Shown here: positions 1-9,718 of the stretch, piece by piece | Layout: the number at the start of each line of letters is the position of its first letter | Position numbering within the stretch: position 1 is the first letter of the stretch | Assembly: GCA_029834535.1 (NCBI GenBank) | Contig: JAQMWT010000398.1 | Span: 186,001 to 250,000, forward strand | From: Chrysophaeum taylorii | Lineage: Eukaryota > Sar > Pelagophyceae > Pelagomonadales > Pelagomonadaceae | Length of the DNA stretch: 64,000 nucleotides | Reading direction: 5' to 3' | The notes under the pieces: model-generated | Databases searched by the model: none | Told to the model about the DNA's origin: nothing | The model's input: only the letters and a program-made list of their open reading frames with translations | Translations under genes and position numbers: made by a program

Positions 1-238
1 GCGTCGAGGCGCTGGGTGATGGAGTGCTGCCTCTGCGGGCGGGGCGCAGACGAGCGCGCGACTTTGCGTCCCAGCGCGCGCGGACGATCGCAACCACCAC
101 CACCACCACCGGTACCACGAAGAGAAGATCGCGCGCTTTTGAGTGCTATCCAAGTCCCGCACATGCTGCCGGGCGGAATCGCGCCCGGGGAAAGCGAGGA
201 CGACGAGTGGGGGTAGGCGGGCTGTGACGATCATCGAT

Positions 239-1555
239 CTAGAGGCCCGCGAGCCAGAAGAGAGAGCTTCGGGCGAGAGGGATCGAGCAGGCGACGACGG
301 AGAGGGCGCCGCAGAGGGACATGGCAATAGCGGCATAGGCTTGGGCGTTGGGTTCTTGCGCGAGCTGGGCGGTGCCGATGCCGTGGGCGGCGGCGCCCAC
401 GGCGAGGCCGCGGTGCTTGGGTTTGTGGTTGGCGAGGAAACCCGGGCCAAAGACGGCGCCGAGGACGCCCGTGACGACGACGACGGCGACGGCGGCGCCG
501 GGGTCGGCGCCGATGGTATCGGAAATGGTGATGGCGAAGGGCGTCGTGTTGCAGCGCGGAAGGAGGGCTTTCGTCGCGGCCGGCGGGAGGCCGAGGAGGC
601 GGCAGAGGATGGCCGTACCGTAGAGGCCGGCGGCGACGCCCGCGGCGACGCCGACGGAGATGGTTTTCCAGGAGGCGATGATTTCGGCGCGTTTCGCGTA
701 CACGCCGCACGAGAAGGCGACGACGCAGGCGCCGAGGAGGCGCTGGAGCGCGGCGCCGGCCGTCGCGGCGTAGGCGGCCGTCGCGACGAGAGGATCGAGA
801 TTTGCGGCGGCGGCGAAGAGGCGCACAGCAAAGGTCGTCCAGCCGCCGCACACGACGACGGGGTTAGCCACGGTTTTGAGGACGCCAGAGAGATGCTTGT
901 TCGCTCGAACGCTCGCGACGAACATCGCGAGGGTCGCGAGACTGAAAAACGCGGCGTAGGCCGCGGGCTGGCGAAGGGCGAGGGCGCCCCCTATCACCGC
1001 CCCGAGGCTCAGAGGCGCTAAGAGCGGCGCCGCGAACGGGCGGGTCGCGGGCTCGGCCGCGGGAGTTTCGGAAGGCGGGCCTTCGCCGGCCCTGGCAGCG
1101 GTAAGGGCGACGACCTTGAGGGTCATCAGCAGGCCGGCAACCACGACACCCCCGAACTTGAGGGCGTCGGCGGGCGTGGTGACCACGGGGGTCGTGAGGG
1201 GGAGGGCGACGAGCGCCGGAACGAAGAACGCGGGCATCCATGCCAGGGCGAGGGCGGCCCCCGGCGCAAAAAAAGACGCGTGGAGCCGCTTGCCCCTGTC
1301 GCGGAGGCCGACGAGCAGGGTGAGGAGCGCGCCGCCGGCGACGAGCGAGTGCGGGAGCCCCGTGCCGCGGAGCGCGACCCTCGCGGTCTCGTCCAACGCG
1401 ACCAGGGCCAGCGCGCCCCCGAGCCGCGAGCTCGTGCGCTCCGGCTCGACGGCCACCGAGGCGTGCCGCCGCCAGACGGGGCGGCCGCGCAGCGGCGGCG
1501 CGAGCCGATACGCGTGCACGACGGCGGTGGCGACCAGCAGCAACCGCGACGTCAT
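239..1555 (-). CDS. PLGG1: Plastid glycolate/glycerate translocator-like protein (LrgA-LrgB fusion)
   Basis: Probable inner-envelope carrier of photorespiration, exporting glycolate and importing glycerate. I start at the ATG at 1555 (438 residues), because the next in-frame codon upstream is TTG. The N-terminus (MTSRLLLVATAVVHA, then YRLAPP) is a hydrophobic signal followed by an aromatic residue, as in plastid-targeted ochrophyte proteins. The rest is almost all hydrophobic helices, with an LrgA-like first half and an LrgB-like second half. The LrgB signature is clear near the end: NTTPFAITISDTIG, a glycine-rich helix, then RGLAVGAAAHGIGTAQ. Length fits plant PLGG1. It is transcribed away from the coiled-coil gene with only 61 bp between starts. 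Family assignment is firm; substrate is inferred from plant PLGG1. Confidence 0.85.
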   Translation of the reverse strand: MTSRLLLVATAVVHAYRLAPPLRGRPVWRRHASVAVEPERTSSRLGGALALVALDETARVALRGTGLPHSLVAGGALLTLLVGLRDRGKRLHASFFAPGAALALAWMPAFFVPALVALPLTTPVVTTPADALKFGGVVVAGLLMTLKVVALTAARAGEGPPSETPAAEPATRPFAAPLLAPLSLGAVIGGALALRQPAAYAAFFSLATLAMFVASVRANKHLSGVLKTVANPVVVCGGWTTFAVRLFAAAANLDPLVATAAYAATAGAALQRLLGACVVAFSCGVYAKRAEIIASWKTISVGVAAGVAAGLYGTAILCRLLGLPPAATKALLPRCNTTPFAITISDTIGADPGAAVAVVVVTGVLGAVFGPGFLANHKPKHRGLAVGAAAHGIGTAQLAQEPNAQAYAAIAMSLCGALSVVACSIPLARSSLFWLAGL

Positions 1556-1616
1556 AGGGCACTTCAATTCGAGGGTAAGGAAGGAAGAGCGCTGGCCATT
1601 CGGCCGTTGCCATGCG
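1556..1616. promoter_or_regulatory. 61-bp divergent intergenic region (shared promoter)
   Basis: The PLGG1-like gene reads left from 1555 and the RRM/coiled-coil gene reads right from 1617, so both promoters must lie in or extend beyond this short gap. No TATA box is evident. Similar short divergent gaps occur at 23543-23631, 51733-51825 and 63798-63879. Confidence 0.45.
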
Positions 1617-4600
1617 ATGATGTGGGACAGGCAACACCACCCGACGCTGAGCTACGGCTCGCCGGATCCCTACACGTGGTGGAGCCATCCCGTCGCGACA
1701 CCCGCGCGGTGGGCGGCCTGGGGCCAGGTCGATCGCGCGCTCGACTCGTACTTGCGCGCCGCGCCGCGCCAGCCCGTGCGGGAGGTGCGGGAGGTCGCCG
1801 AGGCGTCGTGGGACGACGACACCGCGTGTCGCGCGGCGCACGAAAAGGCGGTCGAGGCATCGCATCACGCGGAGGTGGCGCGAGGCGCGGCGACGCGGCT
1901 TTCGATCGGGACCGTTGGCGACTTAGTCGAGTCGGTCGGCGCCCTGGCCGACATCGTCCGTCGCATGGAAGAGAGGTCCGCGCTCGTCCAGGAGCGCGAC
2001 GAGGCGAGACTTCGGGTCGTCGCGCTCGAAAACGCGCTGGCGCGAGAGAAGAGAACTGACGACCTGAATATCGATACTCCCAAGGCCGAGGCCCCCGAGG
2101 TCGCGGCGCCGGAGGACGACGACCGCCGGCGCCACTACGAGCGGCAGGCCCTCGCGCTCGCGGAGCAGAACGCGGCACTTGCCGAGCAGCAGGCCAAGCA
2201 GGCCCTCCTCCTCCACGAGCGCCAGACCCTCATGGCCGAGCGCCAGCTCGCCGCCGAGCGACGCGCGCTCCGGGACGACGAGAGGCGGCGCGAGGAGCCC
2301 CTCGCGTCGTCCAAGGAACTCGTCGAGGCCCGCGTCGAAATCGCCAAGCTGACGAGCGCCTACGACGCGCTCCGCGACCGACTTGCGCGAGCCGAGGAAA
2401 ACCGCTCGGGGAGCGACGAGTCAACGCGCCGGCATCGTCGGAGGCGCGGCCGACGACGATCGCGGCGCGTCGACTCGTCGATCGAAGACGACGACTACGT
2501 CGACGAGCCCCGCCGCTTGATCGAGCGACCCGCGGATAACGCGGCGGCGGCCGAGGCGGCGCGCCGCGACATCGAGGCTTTGCGCCAGCAGCTACGCGAC
2601 CACGAGGAGCGGGCCCGCGGTCGCGAGCTCGCGGAGGCGACGGCGGCGCGCGCCAAATCCGAAGCCGAGGCGGCACGCGCCAGATCCGAAGCCGAGGCGG
2701 CGCGCGCCAGATCCGAAGCCGAGGCGGCGCGCGCCAAGGCGGAAGCCGAGGCGGCGCGCGCCAAGGCCGAGGCCGTGGCCGAGGCGGCGCGCGCCAAGGC
2801 CGAAGAAGCCGAGGCGGCGCGCGCCAAGGCCGAGGCCGACGCGGCGCGCGCCGAGGAGCAACGCCGCCAGGCGGCAGCGGCTGTAGCCGAGCGGCAGGAG
2901 CGCGAGGCTGTGGCGGCGTCGACGATCGGGCGGCTCGTCGACGAGAAGGTCGCGGCAGAGACGGAGCGACTGCGGCGCGAAAGCGAAGAGCGTTTTTGGC
3001 GGGAGAGCGAAGCGCGTTTCCAGCGCGAGCGCGTTGAAGCCGAGCGTATCCAGGCCGCCGAGAAGGCACGGCACGAGCGCGAATACGAGGACCGGCTCGC
3101 CGAGGTTGAGCGCCAGCAGCAAACCTACGAGGACCGGCTCGTTAAGCGAGTCGAGCTGCTGCTCGCCGCGGCGACAGCCAAGGCAACAGCACCACCCGAG
3201 AATGAAGAAGAGGTAGTGGCGCGCGAGCCGACGACAACACCTGCGTCGGCGGCAGCGACGCCGCGCAGCGACCAGACCCAAGAGGCATCTTCGTCGGTCC
3301 ACGCCGCGTGTCTCTACAAGACGATGTCTTCGGACGATGACGACACCCGCGGCGAGGGCAACGACAAGACCACCGAGACGATAGCGACGCCGAAGAGCAC
3401 GCTGCGGTTCGACCTGCGAGCACAGGCGTCGTCGTCGTCGATCGACGCTCATCGTCGCGTCGAGGGGGACGGCGCGACGTCGCCGGAGATGTCTCCGCCG
3501 CGAACTCCGAGGCAGGAGCTCGCCTTGAACGACGACGACGACGACCAGAACGCGGGCGTGCTGCTCACCCCCCGGTGGGCCAAGTCGTTCCGGTCTCTTC
3601 GAGCCGTGAAGGTCACGTTCGGCGAGGCGGCCGTGCCGGCGGAGGCGGAGATCCGACGAGTGATGGGCCGGTTCGGCGACATCGCGCGGTGTGGCAGGCG
3701 CCAGACGGCGGCGGCCGTGTTGTACGTCGACGCGACGGCCGCGGCGCGCGCGGCGAGAGACTACCAGGGCCCGTGGCGAGTGCGACGCGTTGTGGACGTG
3801 CTGTCGCCATCGTCGAGCGCCACCAAGCGTCGTCGGCATAAGGCGATCACGCCGACCTCTGGGGCGTCGATCGACAGGGCTTCGCCGTTCTCTCTCGTCG
3901 AGGCGTCGTCGCGCGGCTTCGAGATGCGAACGCTCGACGTCATCTGGGGTGGCCGCGAGCTCGCTCCCTCGGACGACCGCGAGTTCCGTGCGCAGTTCGC
4001 CTTCTTCGGCTCGATCGCGCGGTCGTTCAGACACGACGACCGCGGCATGATCATGTTCTCGTCGCCCGACGAGTGCGACCGTTGCCTCGACGAGTACCGC
4101 GGCCCGTGGACGATTGCCCGCCTTGCCACCCATGACTCGCCGCCGCCGCCGCCGCCGCCGCCAATAGTCGAGCGCCGCAGGAACGACGATTCGACATCTC
4201 CGGCAGTCGCGGGCGTCGCGGCGCGCACGGTCCGCGTCACCTTCCCCACTCCTCGAGACAAGGTCGCCGAGCCCGAGTTGGCGTCGGCGTTGGGCCGTTT
4301 CGGCAAGGTCGTGAAAGCGCGCGTTGGTGAAGCGTCCGCCGTCATCATGTTCGCCCAGGCCGACCAAGCCCGGCGCGCCGTCGACGCGTACCGCGGACCG
4401 TGGCTCGTCGATCGCGCGACCGACTTGCTCTCCGACCAACGACAGCCTCCGGCCGTGAGCGCTGCGACAGTCCGCGCCGCGAGCGTCAAGGTCGCGTGGA
4501 CGACGGCTGGACCGCCGCCATCGGAGACCCAGGTCGGCCAGATCCTTGGCGACTACGGCCGCATCAACCGCGTCGCCGTACGCCAGCGATCGGCCGTCGT

Positions 4601-6056
4601 CTTGTACGCGGACGAGGCGTCGGCCCTCCGCGCCGTCAACAACTACGCGGGTCCCTGGCGTCTCCGCCGCCTCTTCCAGGAGGACAGCCTCCTCGCGTCG
4701 TCAAGGCCCGGCGACGCCTCTCGAGTTGTCGTCGAGACGCCACCCGCGGACGACGACGTCGCTCCGCCGTCGTCGGCCGACAAGCCCGCGCGTCGAGTCC
4801 ACGTCGTCTCGGTCGCGGAGGTACCACCCGTTACCGAGGTTGGCCAGGTCGACGAATCCCCCCGTGAGAGCGACGAAGAGAAAATTTCCCTCGTCGACTC
4901 TCCAATCCAAGTCTCGACCGAGGACGAATACGATAAGCGAGTCGTCGAGGTTCCACCTTTGACGGACGACAATGTTGAGGATCCGCCCGTGATAGACAGT
5001 GCTGCTGACGAGGACTTGAAACACCACCCCGTAGATACGAACGACGAGGAGGGCCCCCCTTTGATCTACGACGACGACGAGGTCGTCACCCAGAGTCAAC
5101 GAACGAACGAGGGCGACGAGGGGTTTCTATTGGAGGACGATGACGACACGGACGAGGAACCACCACTGGTGGAGGAGCGTCGGGAAACGAGCGACTTGGA
5201 AGATGATGAGGACGAGGTCGTCAGCGAGGACGAGTTACGCGACGCGGCCGAGCGGCGGCCGAGCCGAGAGGAAGTCGTTTCGCGGCTGGAGAAGCAACAA
5301 GAGACGCGGGCGCTGCGCAAGCGGCGTGCAACCGAGGAGATGGCGACCATGGAGTCGGACGCGCTTGCCTCCCGGTGCGTTAAAGTGACGTGGCCGATTA
5401 AACCCAAAAACGAGGCCGCGTTCGCGGCGACGCTCGCCGAAATCGACGTAGTCTACGTTCGAGCCGTGCTCCGCGACAAGTCGGCGATTGTCATGTTTGC
5501 CGACGCGGACCAGGCGGGTCGTGCGATCGAGGCCGTCAACAACTCAACAGTACTCAAGTGGACGGCCGTCTTGACGGCACCGCTCGTCCAGCAATCGGCC
5601 GCCGACGACGACGACGACGAGTCTACCGCCCCGTCGGTCTTCGAGACGCCGCGGTCTCCAGATCGGCTGGCAGTCCGCGACCAGGTTCGACGCGAGCTTC
5701 GGAACGACGACTCGACGGGTATGTCGGCCTTGGGTAATCGGTGCGTCAAGGTCGCGTGGCCCAAGGGTAAGAGCCCGTCGTCCGATGCCGACTTCGAGGA
5801 ATGCATGAGCGCCGCGGGCATCGCTTTCCTATCGAGTGCCGTGCGAATAAACTCAGCTGTTGTGATGTTCGCTTCGCCTCAACTCGCGCGGCAAGCCGTT
5901 GAGGCGATCACGACTCGCCAAGGCCGATGCATTACAGTCGCCTCGAAGCTCCGCGTCTTGAACTGGTCTGCGTCGATCGTCGGCACCGCGGACATTCCCG
6001 AGGGCGACCACCGTGCTGACTCTCACAGTGAAGATGATGCGAGGGGTCCTCATTGA
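1617..6056 (+). CDS. Large coiled-coil protein with six RRM-like repeats
   Basis: Uncharacterised 1479-residue protein, one exon. The frame is open upstream, but the first sensible start is the ATG pair at 1617 (MMWDRQHH). Residues about 80-520 are a long charged coiled coil, including a TolA-like stretch of AEAARAK/AEAARAR heptad-like repeats (nt 2640-2860). Then come six copies of an RRM-like fold: about residues 661-725, 767-833, 867-931, 954-1016, 1250-1318 and 1368-1450. Each follows the pattern VKVTW...F..IGRI..V..R...AVVMFA....A..A...Y.GPW, closest by eye to the RRM of DNAJC17. An acidic, Asp/Glu-rich linker separates repeats 4 and 5. Likely an RNA- or protein-binding scaffold; no catalytic domain seen. 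The repeats are diverged enough that RNA binding itself is uncertain. Confidence 0.8.
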   Translation: MMWDRQHHPTLSYGSPDPYTWWSHPVATPARWAAWGQVDRALDSYLRAAPRQPVREVREVAEASWDDDTACRAAHEKAVEASHHAEVARGAATRLSIGTVGDLVESVGALADIVRRMEERSALVQERDEARLRVVALENALAREKRTDDLNIDTPKAEAPEVAAPEDDDRRRHYERQALALAEQNAALAEQQAKQALLLHERQTLMAERQLAAERRALRDDERRREEPLASSKELVEARVEIAKLTSAYDALRDRLARAEENRSGSDESTRRHRRRRGRRRSRRVDSSIEDDDYVDEPRRLIERPADNAAAAEAARRDIEALRQQLRDHEERARGRELAEATAARAKSEAEAARARSEAEAARARSEAEAARAKAEAEAARAKAEAVAEAARAKAEEAEAARAKAEADAARAEEQRRQAAAAVAERQEREAVAASTIGRLVDEKVAAETERLRRESEERFWRESEARFQRERVEAERIQAAEKARHEREYEDRLAEVERQQQTYEDRLVKRVELLLAAATAKATAPPENEEEVVAREPTTTPASAAATPRSDQTQEASSSVHAACLYKTMSSDDDDTRGEGNDKTTETIATPKSTLRFDLRAQASSSSIDAHRRVEGDGATSPEMSPPRTPRQELALNDDDDDQNAGVLLTPRWAKSFRSLRAVKVTFGEAAVPAEAEIRRVMGRFGDIARCGRRQTAAAVLYVDATAAARAARDYQGPWRVRRVVDVLSPSSSATKRRRHKAITPTSGASIDRASPFSLVEASSRGFEMRTLDVIWGGRELAPSDDREFRAQFAFFGSIARSFRHDDRGMIMFSSPDECDRCLDEYRGPWTIARLATHDSPPPPPPPPIVERRRNDDSTSPAVAGVAARTVRVTFPTPRDKVAEPELASALGRFGKVVKARVGEASAVIMFAQADQARRAVDAYRGPWLVDRATDLLSDQRQPPAVSAATVRAASVKVAWTTAGPPPSETQVGQILGDYGRINRVAVRQRSAVVLYADEASALRAVNNYAGPWRLRRLFQEDSLLASSRPGDASRVVVETPPADDDVAPPSSADKPARRVHVVSVAEVPPVTEVGQVDESPRESDEEKISLVDSPIQVSTEDEYDKRVVEVPPLTDDNVEDPPVIDSAADEDLKHHPVDTNDEEGPPLIYDDDEVVTQSQRTNEGDEGFLLEDDDDTDEEPPLVEERRETSDLEDDEDEVVSEDELRDAAERRPSREEVVSRLEKQQETRALRKRRATEEMATMESDALASRCVKVTWPIKPKNEAAFAATLAEIDVVYVRAVLRDKSAIVMFADADQAGRAIEAVNNSTVLKWTAVLTAPLVQQSAADDDDDESTAPSVFETPRSPDRLAVRDQVRRELRNDDSTGMSALGNRCVKVAWPKGKSPSSDADFEECMSAAGIAFLSSAVRINSAVVMFASPQLARQAVEAITTRQGRCITVASKLRVLNWSASIVGTADIPEGDHRADSHSEDDARGPH

Positions 6057-6894
6057 CTTCTTTCTCTCGAAGAAAACTGAACTCCTACTTATTCACCACC
6101 CTCCTGGTCGGGGATTACGACGCGTTTGGATGGAGGGGTTCCTTCTTCTTCACAATTACCCTAAATTCTAAACCCACCCCGCTCGGCCATACATCAGAGT
6201 GTTTTTAAGCCGGACGACCTCCGGAGTTGCAAGACGCGGCACATGATGGACGACGGGCATTCTTTCTTTTTTAAGGTGATGATCCAGTTTCTTCGATGAA
6301 TGAACAAACGCACCATAAAGTCTATGGCGTGCGACACAATAAACCACATCATCGACACGGCAAAGTCAAAAACTGGATTATGGAGAATCAGCTCATTTCG
6401 CCTCGCCTCATCTCGTGAGCACACTGCTTTTTCGTGCTCAGCGATGGTGGTTCTGACAGGTCTCGGCGAAGAATTGCAGGGAGTGCAATCAAAGTATAGC
6501 CGGTCGTGTCTCTCGGCAGATGCTGCTCAAGCTTGAGTAGTATGGGCTCCAGGTTCACGACTTTGCGTCATGTCCGTGATGGTCGCGACGCTCCGAGGGT
6601 CTGTAACGATAGTCGAGGTCATCGAGATGGTGGAAACTGCACTCGCATCCGCTGCTTCTGATGCGCCGACAAATCAGACTGTGCTAATCTCCGCGGCATT
6701 GGCGATACTCTCTTGAGCAGCATGCGTCCGCGGGGACTATTTGACGACAACGGCCTAGCTAGCACCACGACATCGTCGTAGACTTGAAAACTCCTCCAAG
6801 GTCGCATTCATAATAGAAAAGCGTCTAACGGACCCAAGAGACGTTAAAAGGTCTTGGAGTACATCATCAAGTTTCGCCCCAAGGGCGCAGAACA
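6057..6894. other. Intergenic, no gene recognised
   Basis: 838 bp with only short, unconvincing open frames on both strands. It must hold the 3' end of the RRM gene and the promoter of the ClpS gene. No repeat, tRNA or element fragment was recognised. Confidence 0.5.
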
Positions 6895-7326
6895 ATGGCT
6901 TGTTGGCTCACGATGTTGCTGCTCGTTGGCACGAGCGCCTTTGTTCCCCTCCAGTCGAGAACAGCTGCGAGAGCGCGAAGCTCTCTGTCGTCGACTACTG
7001 TGCCGCGGACGCCGCTAACACCGCCTAAGGAAAAGACCGGCGATCCCGACTCGAAGAGCAAGACGAGCGGCGGCGGTGGGAACCAGCACCAGCTCCTCCT
7101 CTTCGACGATCCCGTCAACACGAGGGAATATGTCTCGCGCGTCCTCTGCACAAAGGTCGGCCTCGGCGAGGTCGAGGCCTACGATTGCATGATGCAGGCC
7201 CATATCAACGGCGTCGCCGTCGTGGGCGTCTACCAACTCGAGACCGCAGAGCTCTATTGCAAGCTCATGAAGGATAACGGCCTTGTCGCAGCCGTCAAAC
7301 CGGTCAACGACAACAGCAAAGGCTAG
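6895..7326 (+). CDS. CLPS: Plastid ClpS-like N-recognin adaptor
   Basis: 143 residues. ClpS delivers N-degron substrates to the ClpC/ClpP protease of the stroma. The N-terminus (MACWLTMLLLVGTSAFVPLQ) is a signal peptide with a classical SAF-VP plastid cleavage motif. After a low-complexity linker the ClpS core spans residues about 45-135: LLLFDDPVNTREYVSRVL, then MMQAHINGVAVVGVY (with the pocket His) and ETAELYCKLM. The usual Asn-Asp-Asp of bacterial ClpS is Phe-Asp-Asp here, as in some plant-type relatives. ATG at 6895 is the first Met and begins the signal directly. Family and targeting are clear. Confidence 0.9.
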   Translation: MACWLTMLLLVGTSAFVPLQSRTAARARSSLSSTTVPRTPLTPPKEKTGDPDSKSKTSGGGGNQHQLLLFDDPVNTREYVSRVLCTKVGLGEVEAYDCMMQAHINGVAVVGVYQLETAELYCKLMKDNGLVAAVKPVNDNSKG

Positions 7327-8958
7327 CCTCCACGCTTGCCCTTCGCCAGTCTCCCCGTGCATCGTGTTCACTACCCCGACCCTGTTGCCCCATCACATGT
7401 TATTTCCTAAAACCGAGGCGTAATTGTTCCTTTGCCACCGCATCGTCGTTCATGGGGCGCGCGCGTCGCAATCCAGAGAGGGCACCGGGCGGGCATCATC
7501 GACACCATGGTCGTTTTTTCTTTTTTTTTCCCCCGGAGTAACATCATCTGCTCCCATCAATCACATCCGGAGCCAGCGGGGGAGAAGCCTGCGCGTGCTT
7601 GCCATTATATTGGCCCCTCGGATGCGGCATATCGGTGGCGCGAGCCGGTCGCCGAGAAAAAAGAGCGGCACTTTGCAGCAGCAGCACCCAATCTACATTT
7701 TTTTACCAAAGCCCATCAGTCGGCTCTCCAACCCTGCTGCGGCATCGTCACCTATTGTTATTATCATGGCAAGGGACACTCATCAGGCTCGAAGAACCAG
7801 AGCATAATCGCTGGGACGCCGGGCCGGCTGTGTGCGGCCATGCCAAACAACGCAACGTTGCGCAACAAAACCCGGAGCTCAAAAATCTTGACCAACGAAA
7901 GCGGGAGAGCGCGATAAGACACCCGGGCGGCCAATAATAAATCATTAGTGAGCGAGGTGCGAAATAGCATGCCCTCTCGAGCGTTAACCGCGAGTTGGCA
8001 GCAGGAGCCAGGGATGCAGCAGACAGACAGACTCAGTCGACTGGTCGTCGCGAAAGTTAGTTGGCTGGTCTTTGGACGAGATTCTGCCAGGAGACCTCCG
8101 TATCAATCCGCCAGTGTCCGACGGCGCCAACGAGCTCAAAATGCGCCCGATTGATTTTTTGCGCGGACGCGCGCAACGCGACCGGGCAGGTGTGGGATAC
8201 GTACAAGACGCGTGCGAGCACACGCGCCCTCGTTGCTTCAGGCATTGCTCATGCGGCCAAAGAACTCAGCCAGCACAACCAAAACGAGGCCATAAACGCG
8301 ATCACGCGAAGGCACGCCAATTGTTCAGCTTCGGTACAACGCGTATGGCGGCAGTGCTACGGTAATGGAGCCATTCGAGACTGCTGCGTCCTGTTTCGGC
8401 GTCGACGCGCCGGGAGAAAACCTCCTCGGCTGGCTCTCGGGCGGTGCGTGCTTTTCGTCGACGCTTTTTTTCCGCCTGAACCAAGCGAGCCGTCTATGCC
8501 AGTTTCATTCAGACGATCCGCCTCAAAGGTCCAAATAGTGGAGTCTCATACTATTGATGACTCCGACGACTTCGAGTAGCTTGCTATGAATCGCGACACA
8601 CTTCGGATCGCGAGACATCATCATAGACCGCTTCTCGCGAGCTCCGTTGGGCCGGAGGCCTTCAGGGTTTTTTCTTTAAGTCGACTGGTAATAAGGGGGG
8701 GAGGGGGTGTCGAGGGGGGTGCTTGAAGGTTCAGGGTTTTAAAAGGTCGACTTTTGAGAGGGGGGGTCGTTCAGAGTTTGGTGGAGAGAATCTGAATCTG
8801 AAAACTTCAGTTTGTTAAAGTGACGTTGAAGGAAGATTCACCAGGTTTTGTGGACGATATGGCGACAAGCGCTGAGGTCGGTAGCGTCGGCTCGTGTGGC
8901 GTCGCGAAATTCGAAGGTCACAGGTCGCGCCTTACGGGCCGTCGTACAAGAAGAACGT
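7327..8958. other. Intergenic with G-run tracts, no gene recognised
   Basis: About 1.6 kb. Open frames such as 7432-7917 and 8061-8579 show no known domain and have unremarkable composition. From 8688 to 8775 the plus strand has several runs of five to seven G (for example around 8695 and 8760) that could form G-quadruplexes; similar runs return at 9512-9600. An ATG at 8859 could begin a short first exon of the next gene. Confidence 0.4.
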
Positions 8959-8959
8959 G

Positions 8960-9370
8960 ATGTTCTTGTGCAACCACAACTCGTGCCGGAGCCAAATGGC
9001 TGAGGGGTGGATGCGAGCACTGCGCAACGATGCGAGCGTTGGAGTCGCATCGTCCGGGATCGTCGGTGGGACCAAGATCAAGGAGGGGGCGATCGTGGTG
9101 ATGAAGGAGGCCGGCGTCGACATTACCGGTCAGACCTCGGACGCCGTCGCGGACTATAGCGCGGAAGACTTCGACGTCGTCGTCTCGTGCTGCGGATGCG
9201 GCTCCAAGCTCGATCCGGAGGACAAGCGGGCCTGGAAGGCGCGGCCCGTCTTCGAGGACTGGAATCTCGACGACCCCCCGGCGATCGATCCGGGCGATCT
9301 CAGTGCTTATCGCCGCGTTCGCGACGAATGCAGAGCCAAGTGCGAGGCACTCCTCGCGACCCTCGCTTGA
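8960..9370 (+). CDS. Arsenate reductase / low-molecular-weight phosphatase family protein
   Basis: 136 residues from the first in-frame ATG. The P-loop is at the very start: MFLCNHNSCRSQMAEGW, with Cys4-X5-Arg10 as the nucleophile motif. Further on, VVVSCCGCGSKL and WNLDDPPAIDPG match the redox-Cys and DP region of thioredoxin-type ArsC. Probable role: reduction of arsenate to arsenite in the cytosol or an organelle. The frame is open upstream through residues similar to family N-termini (APYGPSYKKNV), but without an ATG. A first exon from the ATG at 8859 with an intron of about 40 bp is likely (acceptor possibly CAG at 8921-8923), but I could not fix the donor. Substrate could also be phosphotyrosine. 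Confidence 0.75.
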   Translation: MFLCNHNSCRSQMAEGWMRALRNDASVGVASSGIVGGTKIKEGAIVVMKEAGVDITGQTSDAVADYSAEDFDVVVSCCGCGSKLDPEDKRAWKARPVFEDWNLDDPPAIDPGDLSAYRRVRDECRAKCEALLATLA

Positions 9371-9568
9371 TGAGTGCAAACTATGCGCCGAAGAGGACTG
9401 CGTGGGTAGGACGGTCAGCGGTGTATCGACAGCAGGGCTCTTCGTCCTTCCGGCTTCGTTGGATCAGTGCGAAAAAGGAGTCACCACGACGACGACGGAC
9501 GCTGATGTTTCAGGGGGGGGAGCTGTCGTCGAGTCGAGTCGAGTCAAGTCATAAAGTGATACGTGTCT

Positions 9569-9682
9569 TCAAATGTCGACTGCTAAGAGGGGGGTGTGTG
9601 TGGGGAGCGTGAAGGATGTGGGTGGGTTTGTGGGGTATGAGGGATGTGCCTGACGGGCGGAGATAAGTACGCGAGACCTACT
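9569..9682 (+). repeat. Dispersed G-rich repeat, copy 1
   Basis: About 114 bp, starting near CAAATGTCGACTGC and ending near AAGTACGCG, nearly identical to 59222-59335. The second copy is embedded in the inverted helicase repeat, so this looks mobile or part of a dispersed family. It includes the apparent first Met (9644) of the carrier frame, which argues against that start. Confidence 0.75.
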
Positions 9683-9718
9683 GATACGTGTCTTCTGTAT
9701 ACTGATGTAACGGCTGAA

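Noticed and set aside
1-163. Minus-strand open frame from an ATG at 163 running off the window start
   Set aside because: Only 54 codons, low-complexity Gly run from (CAC)n, and a competing plus-strand frame; no recognisable domain.
143-1021. Long plus-strand open frame opposite PLGG1
   Set aside because: It is the antisense shadow of a well-supported LrgB-family gene; Gly/Asp/Glu-rich translation is typical of such shadows in GC-rich DNA.
2592-4439. 615-codon minus-strand frame opposite the RRM/coiled-coil gene
   Set aside because: Arg/Gly/Leu-rich antisense of a repetitive GC-rich gene; no domain.
9644-9718. Upstream Met for the carrier protein
   Set aside because: It lies within a dispersed repeat found also at 59.2 kb; the ATG at 9719 directly precedes the conserved-looking Tudor-like segment.
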